Below, piece by piece: positions 42,970 to 51,247 of a stretch of 64,000 bases of DNA; positions within the stretch are counted from its first letter, which is position 1, and every line of letters begins with the position of its first letter. Source of the stretch: Polyangium sp. 6x1 (GTDB lineage: Bacteria > Myxococcota_A > Polyangia > Polyangiales > Polyangiaceae); assembly GCF_029946515.1 (NCBI RefSeq), contig NZ_JARZHH010000002.1, forward strand, positions 372,001-436,000, given 5' to 3'. Under the pieces are notes generated by a model. It did no database searches. It worked only from the letters and a program-made list of their open reading frames with translations, and was not told the origin of the DNA. The position numbers were made by a program, and so were the translations under genes.

Positions 42970-45041
42970 GCGGCTCCTTTTCGGCTGAAGACGACGGCGG
43001 CCGCGGTGGTGCCGCCCGGATCGGGGACCAGCACGTGCTCGGAGGTCCCTCGCAAGATCGAGGTTACGGCGAACGCGCAGGCGAACATGGCCGCGGTCGC
43101 CGGCGCAGGGCCGAGCACGGGCGTGATGGACGGCGCGACGACGACGGTTTTTGCGTCGAGCCCGGCCATTCGAAGCGCGAGGCGCGAGGCTTGCTCCACG
43201 TCGCCCGGGCCGGCGAGGCCGAACCCCGAGAGGCGCACGGCTTTTGCTATCGATGCGTCCGACGCCGGGTCTTTGCCGAGCACCAGGCACGCCGCTCCTT
43301 CCCCCTCGTGCGCCTCGAATTCGAGGGAGACGCGCTCGTCGACGCCGGCCGCGAGGAGGAGGTCGACGTCGGAGCGCGTCGAGAGGTGCATCGCCGCATA
43401 GATGAGCGCGACGAGGCCGCTGCCTTCGCCCGTCGTGAGCGTCGTGGTCGGCCCCTTGAGCGCGCAGAGCTTCGTGCACGTCCCCGCCGACGCATTGAGG
43501 ACCATGCGCGTGAACGCCGTGGCCGAGAGGCGCACGAGGCCACGGTCGCGAATGCTGTCCCTGAATTCACGCTCGCTCTCGGTCGAGGCGCGCGTCGTGC
43601 CGACGAAGAGCCCCGCCCGCTCCCGTTTCGCACCGCGGAGCGTGACGCCTGCATCGGCGAGCGCGAGCGCCGCGGCGGCCGAGAGGTATCGCGAGGCCGG
43701 ATCCATCCCGCGGCCATCCGCCGTGGGAATGAGGCTCTCGATGCGGAACGCAGGCGCGCGGCGGCGGAGCGGGACGTTCGCGGCGAGCGCGGCCCCGAGC
43801 GCGTCGAGATCCATCCCGTGCGGCCCCACGGCCGAGGCGCCGAGGATCAGCAACTCGGCTTTGGTTTGTCGCGGCGTGACGCCCTCCGCCCTGCCCACGA
43901 CGACGGCGGCATTCGCGCCCCCGAATGCCGAGTTGTTGCAAAGCGCGCGCTCGACGCGGGCCACGCGGGGCCGGTCGCCGGCCACCGGATCGGCCGGAGA
44001 GCGCGGTCGCGCCTTTTCGTAATGCAAGGTCGGAGGGATCTTGCCCTGCGCCATGCCGCAAAGGGTCGCGATGAGCTCGAGCACGCCCGCGGCGCCCTGC
44101 GCGTGGCCGAGGAAGCTCTTCGTGGAGCTCACGGGCAAACGCGCTACGCGCTCGCCGAAGACCTGCTCGATCGCCCGGTATTCGGCGGCGTCGTTCGCCA
44201 TCGTGCCCGTGCCGTGGGCGTTGATGTAATCGATGTCGTCGGCCGCAGTCCCCGCGTCGAGGAGCGCGCCTCGCAGCGCGCGCGCGACGCCGGCGCCCGT
44301 CGGATCGGGCGTGGTTGGATGATAGGCGTCGGCCGAGAGGCCATACCCGAGCAACGTCGCGAGCACACGCGCGCCGCGGGCGCGGGCCTCGCTCCCACGT
44401 TCGAGCACGAGAAACCCCGCGCCTTCGCCCAGCGTCGTCCCCACGGGCTCGCTGAACGGCGCGCATTTCGAGGGGCAAAGCAGCCCGAGCGCGTGAAAGC
44501 CGGAAAAAATCTCCGGCGTGAGCTCGTCCGTGCCGCCCGCGATGCAAACATCGCAATGCCCGGCTTCGAGCAGATCCCGGCCGAGCCCGATCGCGTTCGT
44601 GGAGGAGGAGCACGCCGTCGAAAGGGTGAGCGTCGGGCCCTCGATCCCCAAGGCGCGCGAGACCTCCGCGGCGACGAGGTGCAGGCCGTCCACGTGCATG
44701 CCGAGGCTCGTGCCGAGGACCAGGGCCACGCGGCGCTCCTCGACGCCCCCCGGCCCGATCGAAACGCCCGCATTCGCGAGGGCCTCGCGCGCGGCGGTCG
44801 TGGCGAATTCCACGCAAAGATCGCCGGAGCCCGCGCCGGGCACCATCCCGCCGAGCGACACGGAAAAACCCTCGGTCGAGAATCGCTCGATGGGGCGAAT
44901 GCCGTCGCGGCCCTCCTCGATGGCGGACCACAACGCGGACGTGCTCGCGCCGAGCGCCGAGACGGCGCCCATTCCGGTGATGGCAATCGAGAGGCCCGCC
45001 TCCATGGAGGCGCGGGCTTCGGGGTCCAATCGCGGGCGCAT
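42966..45041 (-). CDS. Fused ketosynthase and chain-length-factor-like protein
   Basis: The 691 residues consist of two KAS-type halves in one chain. Half 1 (~16-385) is a full beta-ketoacyl-ACP synthase: Cys144 in LTLSTACSSSTNA, His276 in DYINAHGTGT and His313 in KSFLGHAQGAAG. Half 2 (~395-691) follows the same plan (LFVGTTRASTESE, LKGPTTTLTTGEGSG) but has Glu539 where Cys should be and lacks the His motifs. It therefore resembles the KS-beta/chain length factor of type II polyketide synthases, where Cys is replaced by Gln. KS-alpha and KS-beta are normally separate genes. ATG 45041 is used; a second ATG at 45005 also precedes the fold. It drives chain elongation on the ACP. Confidence 0.82.
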   Translation of the reverse strand: MRPRLDPEARASMEAGLSIAITGMGAVSALGASTSALWSAIEEGRDGIRPIERFSTEGFSVSLGGMVPGAGSGDLCVEFATTAAREALANAGVSIGPGGVEERRVALVLGTSLGMHVDGLHLVAAEVSRALGIEGPTLTLSTACSSSTNAIGLGRDLLEAGHCDVCIAGGTDELTPEIFSGFHALGLLCPSKCAPFSEPVGTTLGEGAGFLVLERGSEARARGARVLATLLGYGLSADAYHPTTPDPTGAGVARALRGALLDAGTAADDIDYINAHGTGTMANDAAEYRAIEQVFGERVARLPVSSTKSFLGHAQGAAGVLELIATLCGMAQGKIPPTLHYEKARPRSPADPVAGDRPRVARVERALCNNSAFGGANAAVVVGRAEGVTPRQTKAELLILGASAVGPHGMDLDALGAALAANVPLRRRAPAFRIESLIPTADGRGMDPASRYLSAAAALALADAGVTLRGAKRERAGLFVGTTRASTESEREFRDSIRDRGLVRLSATAFTRMVLNASAGTCTKLCALKGPTTTLTTGEGSGLVALIYAAMHLSTRSDVDLLLAAGVDERVSLEFEAHEGEGAACLVLGKDPASDASIAKAVRLSGFGLAGPGDVEQASRLALRMAGLDAKTVVVAPSITPVLGPAPATAAMFACAFAVTSILRGTSEHVLVPDPGGTTAAAVVFSRKGAA

Positions 45042-45055
45042 GCGGCCGGGCGAGA

Positions 45056-46051
45056 TCAGCCCTCGGTCGCCCGCATGATAGCGCCGACGATGAGCGTGAT
45101 GAGCCCCGCGATGCCGAGGAGCGCGCCGACGGTCATCACGTACACGCCGCCGCCGGACGCGAAGATGCCACCGATCAAGAGGGCGAGCACGCCGACGCCG
45201 AGGAGAATGCCGCCCACCGAGAGCACCATGTTGCTGCGGGCATGCGGATTCGCAGCGGCAGGGGCCTGGGGCGCGGCGCCGTCGTTCGCGGTCGCGCCCG
45301 CGCTGGCCACGTTCCAGCGCCGCGCGTGGGCCTCGGTGCGCTCCCGGAGCTGGAAAACCGCCTCTTCGCCCATTTGCGCGACGAGACGGCGCTCGAAGTC
45401 GGCAATTGTCACCGGCCGTGCGGCCACCTTGTTCACCTTCGTCACGTATTCGTCGATGAGCAGCGGCGTCGATTGCTTCATGCGGGCGCACGCCTCGACC
45501 GCAATCGAGCGAAGATGCAGCCGCCGCTCCATCGAGATTCCGGCCTTGGCCGCGTCCTCGTCGATTGCCTCGATGATGCGCATTCCGAGCCCCGGATCTT
45601 TCCGCATTCGGAGACCGATGTCGGCGCGTTCGGTGGGGGTCAAAGCTTCGAGCTCGCTCGTCATGCCGAGCATCGCTTCGTCCATCTCGCCCATCCCGTT
45701 CCTCATCCGCGCCTGCATGCCGGGATGCGCGCGCCCCTCCTCGGGCAGATCGTTGAACGAGCCCACGAGGAGCAACGAGCGGAGCGTCTTGCGGACGACC
45801 TGCTCCTGCTTTTGATATTTCGGATCCGTAGCATCGCGCGCCGGGATCATCGACGGGATGCGAGCTTCACGGGTCTTCAGCGCGTCGAGCCCTCCGTCGA
45901 GGCGCGCGAGGAACCGGTCCATTTCCTCGGGGCTGACCATCAACACCGGCGACGCAGCCGCGCCGGTCGTGCCCGCGCAACCCAAGCTGCCTGCCGCCGC
46001 GGTCCCCGCCCCTCCGAGCACGCCCACCTTCAAGAAATCACGTCGTTCCAT
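45056..46051 (-). CDS. Tat-type lipoprotein with two C-terminal membrane helices
   Basis: The protein has 331 residues. It starts MERRDFLKVGVLGGAG, a twin-arginine motif (RRDFLK), with a possible lipobox GSLGC. The middle is helical (SPEEMDRFLARLDGGLDAL, LTPTERADIGLRMRKD) with Met-rich segments (MQARMRNGMGEMDEAMLGM). A Pro/Ala linker precedes two membrane helices (LSVGGILLGVGVLALLIGGI, VGALLGIAGLITLIVGAI). It ends 15 nt before the KS start and is probably the first gene of the acyl-chain operon. I do not recognise the family. Confidence 0.65.
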   Translation of the reverse strand: MERRDFLKVGVLGGAGTAAAGSLGCAGTTGAAASPVLMVSPEEMDRFLARLDGGLDALKTREARIPSMIPARDATDPKYQKQEQVVRKTLRSLLLVGSFNDLPEEGRAHPGMQARMRNGMGEMDEAMLGMTSELEALTPTERADIGLRMRKDPGLGMRIIEAIDEDAAKAGISMERRLHLRSIAVEACARMKQSTPLLIDEYVTKVNKVAARPVTIADFERRLVAQMGEEAVFQLRERTEAHARRWNVASAGATANDGAAPQAPAAANPHARSNMVLSVGGILLGVGVLALLIGGIFASGGGVYVMTVGALLGIAGLITLIVGAIMRATEG

Positions 46052-46115
46052 GGCCCACCCCGAACGTTGGTGAAGGAAGCTGCGAAAGGAGGATGCCCGC
46101 TCCGAGAGGGAGGCG

Positions 46116-49100
46116 TCAAGCCGCGCCGGGTGACGCAACGAGCCATGCCGCCGCGAGCTCCAGCGTGCGGGCGTTGTCCGGAACGGCGCGCAAGAATCGC
46201 TCGCGCCGCGCCGCATCGCCGATCTTTTCAGCCCGACCGAGCAGATGCGCGCGCGCGGCGGAGAGCGCCTCCTTCGCGCGCTCATGCTCTCCATTCGCGT
46301 GGAGCGCCTCGGCGTACACGAGCCGCACGAGCGGCTCGTCCGAGAGGAGCGCGCCGATCTGTTCGAGGAGCTGCTTGGCCTCCTCCGCCGCCGACAGCGC
46401 CTCCGCAGGACGTCCACAGGCGAGCAGCACGCGCGCCAGCGTCGCGAGGTACGAGCAGCGGCGATTCGGCGGCGCGTCGACGAGCGCCACGGCCTCGATC
46501 GCGGCGCGCTCGGCGGCTTCGCTGTCGCCCTGCCGCACGAGCACGAGCGCGAGGAACTGCCGCACGTCGTGCGCCGAGAGCACGAGGCCGGCGTTCGCGA
46601 GCGTCTCCAGGATGTCTTCGAGCAGCGCGCGCGCCTCGGCGAACGCCCCGCGCGCCGCGAGCGCCTCGGCGAGCCCGTGGCGCGCGCTCGCCGCGAGCAT
46701 CGGCAAGCACTGCGCCTCGGCGCGCGCGACGAGCGTGGCGAGCTCCTCCTCGGCGCGGGCGTGATCGCCGAGGTCGCAGAGCACGAGCGCCGCGTAGATG
46801 CGCATCGAGATGCCGAAACGATCGACCTTCGCCTCCTCGAAGGACCGCGCCGATTCGAAGAAAAACTCACACGAGGATTCGAGGTCGCCCTCGACGAGCG
46901 CGCGCGTCGCCGAGACCGCCGCCCACTCGGCCCGCACGATGGGCTCGCGCCGCGCTTCCTCGGGCGCCTGCGTGAACCGCTCGGTGAGCGTCTCGGCCGC
47001 GCTCCGCTGCCCGGAGCGCAGGAGCATGCGCGCGATCCAGCCCATCGCCGCAAGCCTGCGCGTGAACGGCGAGGCCTCGCGATCGGCGCGCTCGAGCATC
47101 GACTCTGCGATCCCGAGGAGCTGCCTTCGCTCGCCACGCGAGCTCTCGGCCCACGCCGCCGCGCTCGCCGCGCCGAACCAGAGCGGGCTGTCGGGCGAGA
47201 GGAGCTGCATCGCCTCGCGCGCCCGCCGCGCCGCCTCCGCGAGCTCGCCGCGGTAGAAATGCGCCTCGGCCTGCGCTTGCCGTACCTCGCCGAGCAGACC
47301 GCCGTCCGCGCCGCAGGCCTCGGCGCGCTCGCTGCGCTCGAGCACCGCCTCGAAGTCGTTCGCGCTGAGGGCCTGCGTCGCCGCGCGCACGAACCACCCC
47401 GCGGCCTTCTCGCGGTCCTCGCCGCGCTCGCAGTGCTCGGCGAGCACCATCGCGTCGCGCTCGCCCGCGGTTTCGAGCCACTCGGCCGCAAGCCTGTGGC
47501 CGAGCGCTCGATCGACCTCCGTCAACGCCGCATACGCGACTTCGCGCAGGAGATCGTGCCGGAACGCGAGCTCCTCCTCGCCGGGAAAACGGCTCTCGCG
47601 GCGGCGCATGAGCAGCTCGCGGTGCACGAGCGTCTCGATCCATCGGCCCACGTCGACGACGCTGCTCTCGCCTCCGAGCAGCGCGCGTGCGCCGCCGCTC
47701 CAGAACGTCTCGCCGAAGATGCTGCCCGCGCGGAGCAGCCAGCGCGCCTCGCTCGGCAGCGCTTCGAGCCGCGCCTGGAGCATGGCGAGCACCGTCTTCG
47801 GCAGCGCGGTCGCCTGGCCCTCGGCCACCGCGCGCAGGAGCTCTTCCAGGTAAAACGGGTTGCCCGCGGCCTGCGCCACGACGCGCGTGAGCAAGGACGG
47901 CGGCGCGTCGTCGCCGAGCACATGCCGCGCGAGCCGCTCGCTCGCGCGCCGCGACAGCTCGCCGAGCCGGATCTCCTGCACGCCTCGATCCGCCCAGAGC
48001 CCTGGGAACCTCTCGTGCACGTCGGGCCGCGCAAACGCGAGCACGAAGAGCGACCGCTCGCGCGCGAGCCGCAATGCCGCGTCGATGAGCAGCACGCTCG
48101 GCGTGTCGGCCCAGTGCAGGTCTTCGAGCACCAGCACCACCGGCCGCGCCGCGCTCGCCGCGCCCACGAAGTCCTCGAAGCCGCGGCGGATCTGATCCCC
48201 CATGAGCACGGGATCTTTTCGGGCCGCGCGCAGGAACGTGCTCGCCTCCTCGGCCGCCCACGGCGCGCCCACGAGCTCGCCGTAGAGCTCCATGACGCGC
48301 CCCGCGTCCGCGCCGAGGTGCCGCGTCACCGCGCCGCGGATCTTTTCCCGACGCACCTCGATCGGATCTTCCTCGTGCAGCGACGAGGCCCGCCGCAAGA
48401 GCTCGGCGGCCATGCCGAACGGCGCGCCCGTGCGCGTCGGATCTCCCTGCGCGAGCCAGATCTCCGGCCGCGGCTCCGCCTGTTCGAGCTTCTGCAAGAG
48501 CTCGTGCCGGATGCGCGATTTCCCGATGCCGGCCGCGCCCGTCACGAGCACCGCGCGCGCCGCGGGCTCGCTCGTGCACTCCTCGTAGAGCGCGAGCAGC
48601 GTCGAAAGCTCGCGCTCGCGGCCCACGCACGGCGTCACCCGCCCGAGCAAGAGCCGCGATCCCTCCTGCGCTTGCGCCTCGCCGAGGAGCGAACGCACCG
48701 CCTCATTCCCTTCGATCACGAAGCGCGCTTCGAGCAGCTCCGCCGTCAGCTCGTCGAGGCGCACCGGCCGCCGCGCGCCGCTCTCGTCGGCCTCGCTCCT
48801 CGTCGTGCACCGCTCCTCCTCGCGCAAGAGCTTCGCCGCGCGATCGATGCCTTCCCCGACGGGCAGCGCGTGCGACAGCACCCCTCGCCCCGTCACCAGC
48901 ACCATCGGCGCGTCCGGCACCATCGCCCGCAGCGCGAGCGCGCACCGCGCGGCCTGCGTCGCCTGATCCGTCGCCATGCCTGCGCCCGACAGCACGAGCG
49001 CCGCCGACCCATCCGCCAGCGCCTCCACGCGCGCCCCGTACGACCGCGCCACCGCGCGCAGCGCCGCGAGCGGCGCGATGCCGGCCGAGTCCAGCGTGCC

Positions 49101-50057
49101 GCCCAGCGGATCGACGGGTAGCACCTCCTTCGGCGCGGACAGCAGGATCACGCTCACGAGGCGCTGCTCGCCGCTGCCGAGCGCGCCCTTCGATCGCAGC
49201 GTGTGCGGCGGTTCGCTCGTGATCTCGTCGTTCGCCACGCGCGCGAGCGCGCCCATCACCGCGTCGCCGTCCGCGAGCCGCTCCTCGGGTTGCTTCGCGA
49301 CCATCCGCGCGATCAGCATGTCGAGCGCGGGCGGCACGCCGGGCCGGAGCGCCGAGACCTTCGGCACTTCTTCGAAGAGCACCTTCGCCAGCACGGCCAC
49401 CACGTGCTGCCCGGTGAACGCGGGTTTCCCTGCGAGGCATTCGAAGAGCACGCAGCCGAGGGCGAACACGTCGGCCCGCGCGTTCACCGCGCGATCCCCG
49501 CGCGCTTGCTCGGGCGCCACATAGCCGGGCGTCCCCATGAACACGCCCGTCTTCGTGACCACGTTCGGGTCCGACGCGCGCCGCGCGATCCCGAAGTCGA
49601 GCACCATCGCGCGCCGCACGTCGCCGCCCTCGAGGAAGATGTTGCTCGGCTTGATGTCGCGGTGGACGATCCCGTGCCGGTGCGCGACGGCGAGCGCGCT
49701 CGCGATGCGCTCGGCGAGCGCCATCGTCTCCTCGACGCTCAGCCGCTCCCGCGCGATGCGCGCGTCGAGGCCCTCGCCCGAGAGCCACTCCATCACGAGG
49801 TACGGCTCACCGGATTCGAGCTCGCCGTAGCCGAGGTAACGAACGATGGCCGGGTGCGAGAGCGTGGCGAGCACGCGCGCCTCACGATCGAACCGCGCGC
49901 GCTCCTCGACGCTCGCGCCGTTCATGATCTTGATCGCGACCTTATTGCCGGTCTCGCGATCGCGGGCCTCGAACACGGCGCCCATGCCGCCCTGGCCAGC
50001 GAGACGCACGAGCTCGAAGTGCTCGCCAACCGACACACCTACCCGCATCTCCAGCAT
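46116..50057 (-). CDS. Ser/Thr kinase fused to cyclase-homology, STAND ATPase and TPR domains (copy 1)
   Basis: The protein has 1313 residues. Kinase domain ~14-275: glycine loop GQGGMGAVFE, Lys43, HRDIKPSN (Asp134), DFG (Asp154) and GTPGYVAPEQ, all intact. Residues ~297-450 keep the outline of a class III nucleotide cyclase (LADGSAALVLSGAG, GEGIDRAAKLL) but lack the catalytic Asp pair. A STAND/AAA ATPase follows from CVGRERELSTLL with Walker A GAAGIGKS (507-514) and Walker B-like VVLVLEDLHWAD. The last ~450 residues are TPR-like and end NARTLELAAAW. Such PknK-type proteins integrate signals through the ATPase/TPR half. Its partner is unknown. It is divergent from a DMT exporter gene. Confidence 0.88.
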   Translation of the reverse strand: MLEMRVGVSVGEHFELVRLAGQGGMGAVFEARDRETGNKVAIKIMNGASVEERARFDREARVLATLSHPAIVRYLGYGELESGEPYLVMEWLSGEGLDARIARERLSVEETMALAERIASALAVAHRHGIVHRDIKPSNIFLEGGDVRRAMVLDFGIARRASDPNVVTKTGVFMGTPGYVAPEQARGDRAVNARADVFALGCVLFECLAGKPAFTGQHVVAVLAKVLFEEVPKVSALRPGVPPALDMLIARMVAKQPEERLADGDAVMGALARVANDEITSEPPHTLRSKGALGSGEQRLVSVILLSAPKEVLPVDPLGGTLDSAGIAPLAALRAVARSYGARVEALADGSAALVLSGAGMATDQATQAARCALALRAMVPDAPMVLVTGRGVLSHALPVGEGIDRAAKLLREEERCTTRSEADESGARRPVRLDELTAELLEARFVIEGNEAVRSLLGEAQAQEGSRLLLGRVTPCVGRERELSTLLALYEECTSEPAARAVLVTGAAGIGKSRIRHELLQKLEQAEPRPEIWLAQGDPTRTGAPFGMAAELLRRASSLHEEDPIEVRREKIRGAVTRHLGADAGRVMELYGELVGAPWAAEEASTFLRAARKDPVLMGDQIRRGFEDFVGAASAARPVVLVLEDLHWADTPSVLLIDAALRLARERSLFVLAFARPDVHERFPGLWADRGVQEIRLGELSRRASERLARHVLGDDAPPSLLTRVVAQAAGNPFYLEELLRAVAEGQATALPKTVLAMLQARLEALPSEARWLLRAGSIFGETFWSGGARALLGGESSVVDVGRWIETLVHRELLMRRRESRFPGEEELAFRHDLLREVAYAALTEVDRALGHRLAAEWLETAGERDAMVLAEHCERGEDREKAAGWFVRAATQALSANDFEAVLERSERAEACGADGGLLGEVRQAQAEAHFYRGELAEAARRAREAMQLLSPDSPLWFGAASAAAWAESSRGERRQLLGIAESMLERADREASPFTRRLAAMGWIARMLLRSGQRSAAETLTERFTQAPEEARREPIVRAEWAAVSATRALVEGDLESSCEFFFESARSFEEAKVDRFGISMRIYAALVLCDLGDHARAEEELATLVARAEAQCLPMLAASARHGLAEALAARGAFAEARALLEDILETLANAGLVLSAHDVRQFLALVLVRQGDSEAAERAAIEAVALVDAPPNRRCSYLATLARVLLACGRPAEALSAAEEAKQLLEQIGALLSDEPLVRLVYAEALHANGEHERAKEALSAARAHLLGRAEKIGDAARRERFLRAVPDNARTLELAAAWLVASPGAA

Positions 50058-50154
50058 TATCGCACGTCACGCATGGGCTTCGGGAAGGCAGTTCGGCTCT
50101 GTTGCTTCTTTCCCGGTCTGTCGCGACCGGTTATCTTGCGCGCCTCTTTTCCCC

Positions 50155-51060
50155 ATGTCCATCCCTCTCGGAGAGCTCGCTGCCCTCGGCACGGCGCTTT
50201 GCTGGACCGCGAGCTCGCTCGCGTTCGCGGCCGCCGGACGCCGCATGGGCTCTTTGTCGCTGAACCTCGTCCGCCTCGTCCTCGCGTTCGTGTTTCTCAG
50301 TGTATACAATTTCGGTCGTCGAGGCCTCCCATTGCCGCTCGACGCGTCCGCCGATGCGTGGGGCTGGCTCTTCGCGAGTGGTCTCGTCGGATTCGTCCTG
50401 GGCGACATGTGCCTCTTTCGGGCGTTTTTGCTCATTGGCCCGCGCGTCGCGATGCTCATCATGGCGCTCGCGCCGACGATCGCCGCCGTCCTCGGCTGGT
50501 TCGTCCTGGGCGAGCGGATTTCCGGCCTCGGCATCGTGGGAATGGGCGTGACGCTCGTCGGAATCGCGACCGTCGTGCTCGAACGAACCGGTGATACGAA
50601 TCCTGCGGGCGCCGGAACGAAGGCGGAATCGGGCAAAGGAATCCTGCTCGCGTTCGGCGGCGCCGCCGGACAGGCCGTGGGGCTCGTGCTGAGCAAGATC
50701 GGCATGAAGACCTACGACCCGTTCGCCGCGACGCAAATTCGCATCATCGCGGGCATCGTGGGTTTTGCCGTTCTGTTCACGTTCATCCAGTGGTGGGGAC
50801 GTGCGGCGGCGGCGGTCCGCGATCGTACGGCGCTCGGATTCGCCGCGCTCGGCGCGATTGCGGGCCCGTTCGTCGGCGTCTCGCTGTCGCTCCTCTCGAT
50901 TCAGCACACGGAGACGGGCGTCGCGGCCACCATCATGGCGACGACCCCCGTCCTCCTCATTCCGGCCGTCATTCTGTTCCACAAGGAATCGGTGAGCCTG
51001 CGCGCCGTTCTCGGCGCGCTCGTCGCTGTGGGCGGCGTCGCGCTGCTCTGGATCCGGTAA
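50155..51060 (+). CDS. EamA/DMT-family transporter
   Basis: The protein has 301 residues and about ten helices in two EamA repeats: GTALCWTASSLAFAAAGRRM, GDMCLFRAFLLIGPRVAMLI and in the second half GKGILLAFGGAAGQAVGLVL and HTETGVAATIMATTPVLLIP. These motifs are typical of drug/metabolite exporters. The substrate is unknown. ATG 50155 follows CTCTTTTCCCC without a clear ribosome binding site. The TAA stop lies inside the first unit of a 13-bp tandem repeat. Confidence 0.88.
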   Translation: MSIPLGELAALGTALCWTASSLAFAAAGRRMGSLSLNLVRLVLAFVFLSVYNFGRRGLPLPLDASADAWGWLFASGLVGFVLGDMCLFRAFLLIGPRVAMLIMALAPTIAAVLGWFVLGERISGLGIVGMGVTLVGIATVVLERTGDTNPAGAGTKAESGKGILLAFGGAAGQAVGLVLSKIGMKTYDPFAATQIRIIAGIVGFAVLFTFIQWWGRAAAAVRDRTALGFAALGAIAGPFVGVSLSLLSIQHTETGVAATIMATTPVLLIPAVILFHKESVSLRAVLGALVAVGGVALLWIR

Positions 51061-51132
51061 CGGAATGCGGTAACGGCCTCCGGTAACGGAATGCGGTAAC
51101 AGCCTCCGGTAAGCGATTGCGGTAAGCCGAAC
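51055..51132. repeat. Six tandem 13-bp CGGTAAC repeats over the transporter stop codon
   Basis: These are six head-to-tail 13-mers. Units 1-4 alternate CGGTAACGGAATG and CGGTAACRGCCTC, so a 26-bp higher-order unit is visible. Units 5-6 (CGGTAAGCGATTG, CGGTAAGCCGAAC) have drifted. The first unit supplies the TAA stop codon of the preceding gene. The tract lies 115 bp before the next gene. No coding frame is evident. Confidence 0.85.
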
Positions 51133-51146
51133 GTGCACTGGTTTGG

Positions 51147-51168
51147 CGAATTTCCATAGCGAAATTCG
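51147..51168. promoter_or_regulatory. Inverted repeat upstream of the Cys-rich lipoprotein gene
   Basis: CGAATTTC-CATAGC-GAAATTCG is a perfect AT-rich 8-bp inverted repeat in GC-rich DNA, just after the 13-bp array. It lies ~30 bp before TG-T-TAGGGT (51200-51208), an extended -10-like box for the next gene. It could be an operator. Confidence 0.4.
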
Positions 51169-51247
51169 TGCTGAGCCAGGCGACACGGCGTCGGACCTTT
51201 GTTAGGGTCGTCATCGCTTCGCGAAAACGAATGGGAGGTCCTTCGAT

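Noticed and set aside
39312-45041. Ordinary housekeeping fatty-acid synthesis locus
   Set aside because: The KS is a fused KS/CLF-like protein, the FabZ-like protein is enlarged, a GcvT-like gene is inserted, and no plsX, fabH or rpmF is present.
51055-51132. CRISPR or origin iterons
   Set aside because: Units are contiguous with no spacers. There is no replication initiator gene, DnaA-box cluster or AT-rich unwinding region nearby.
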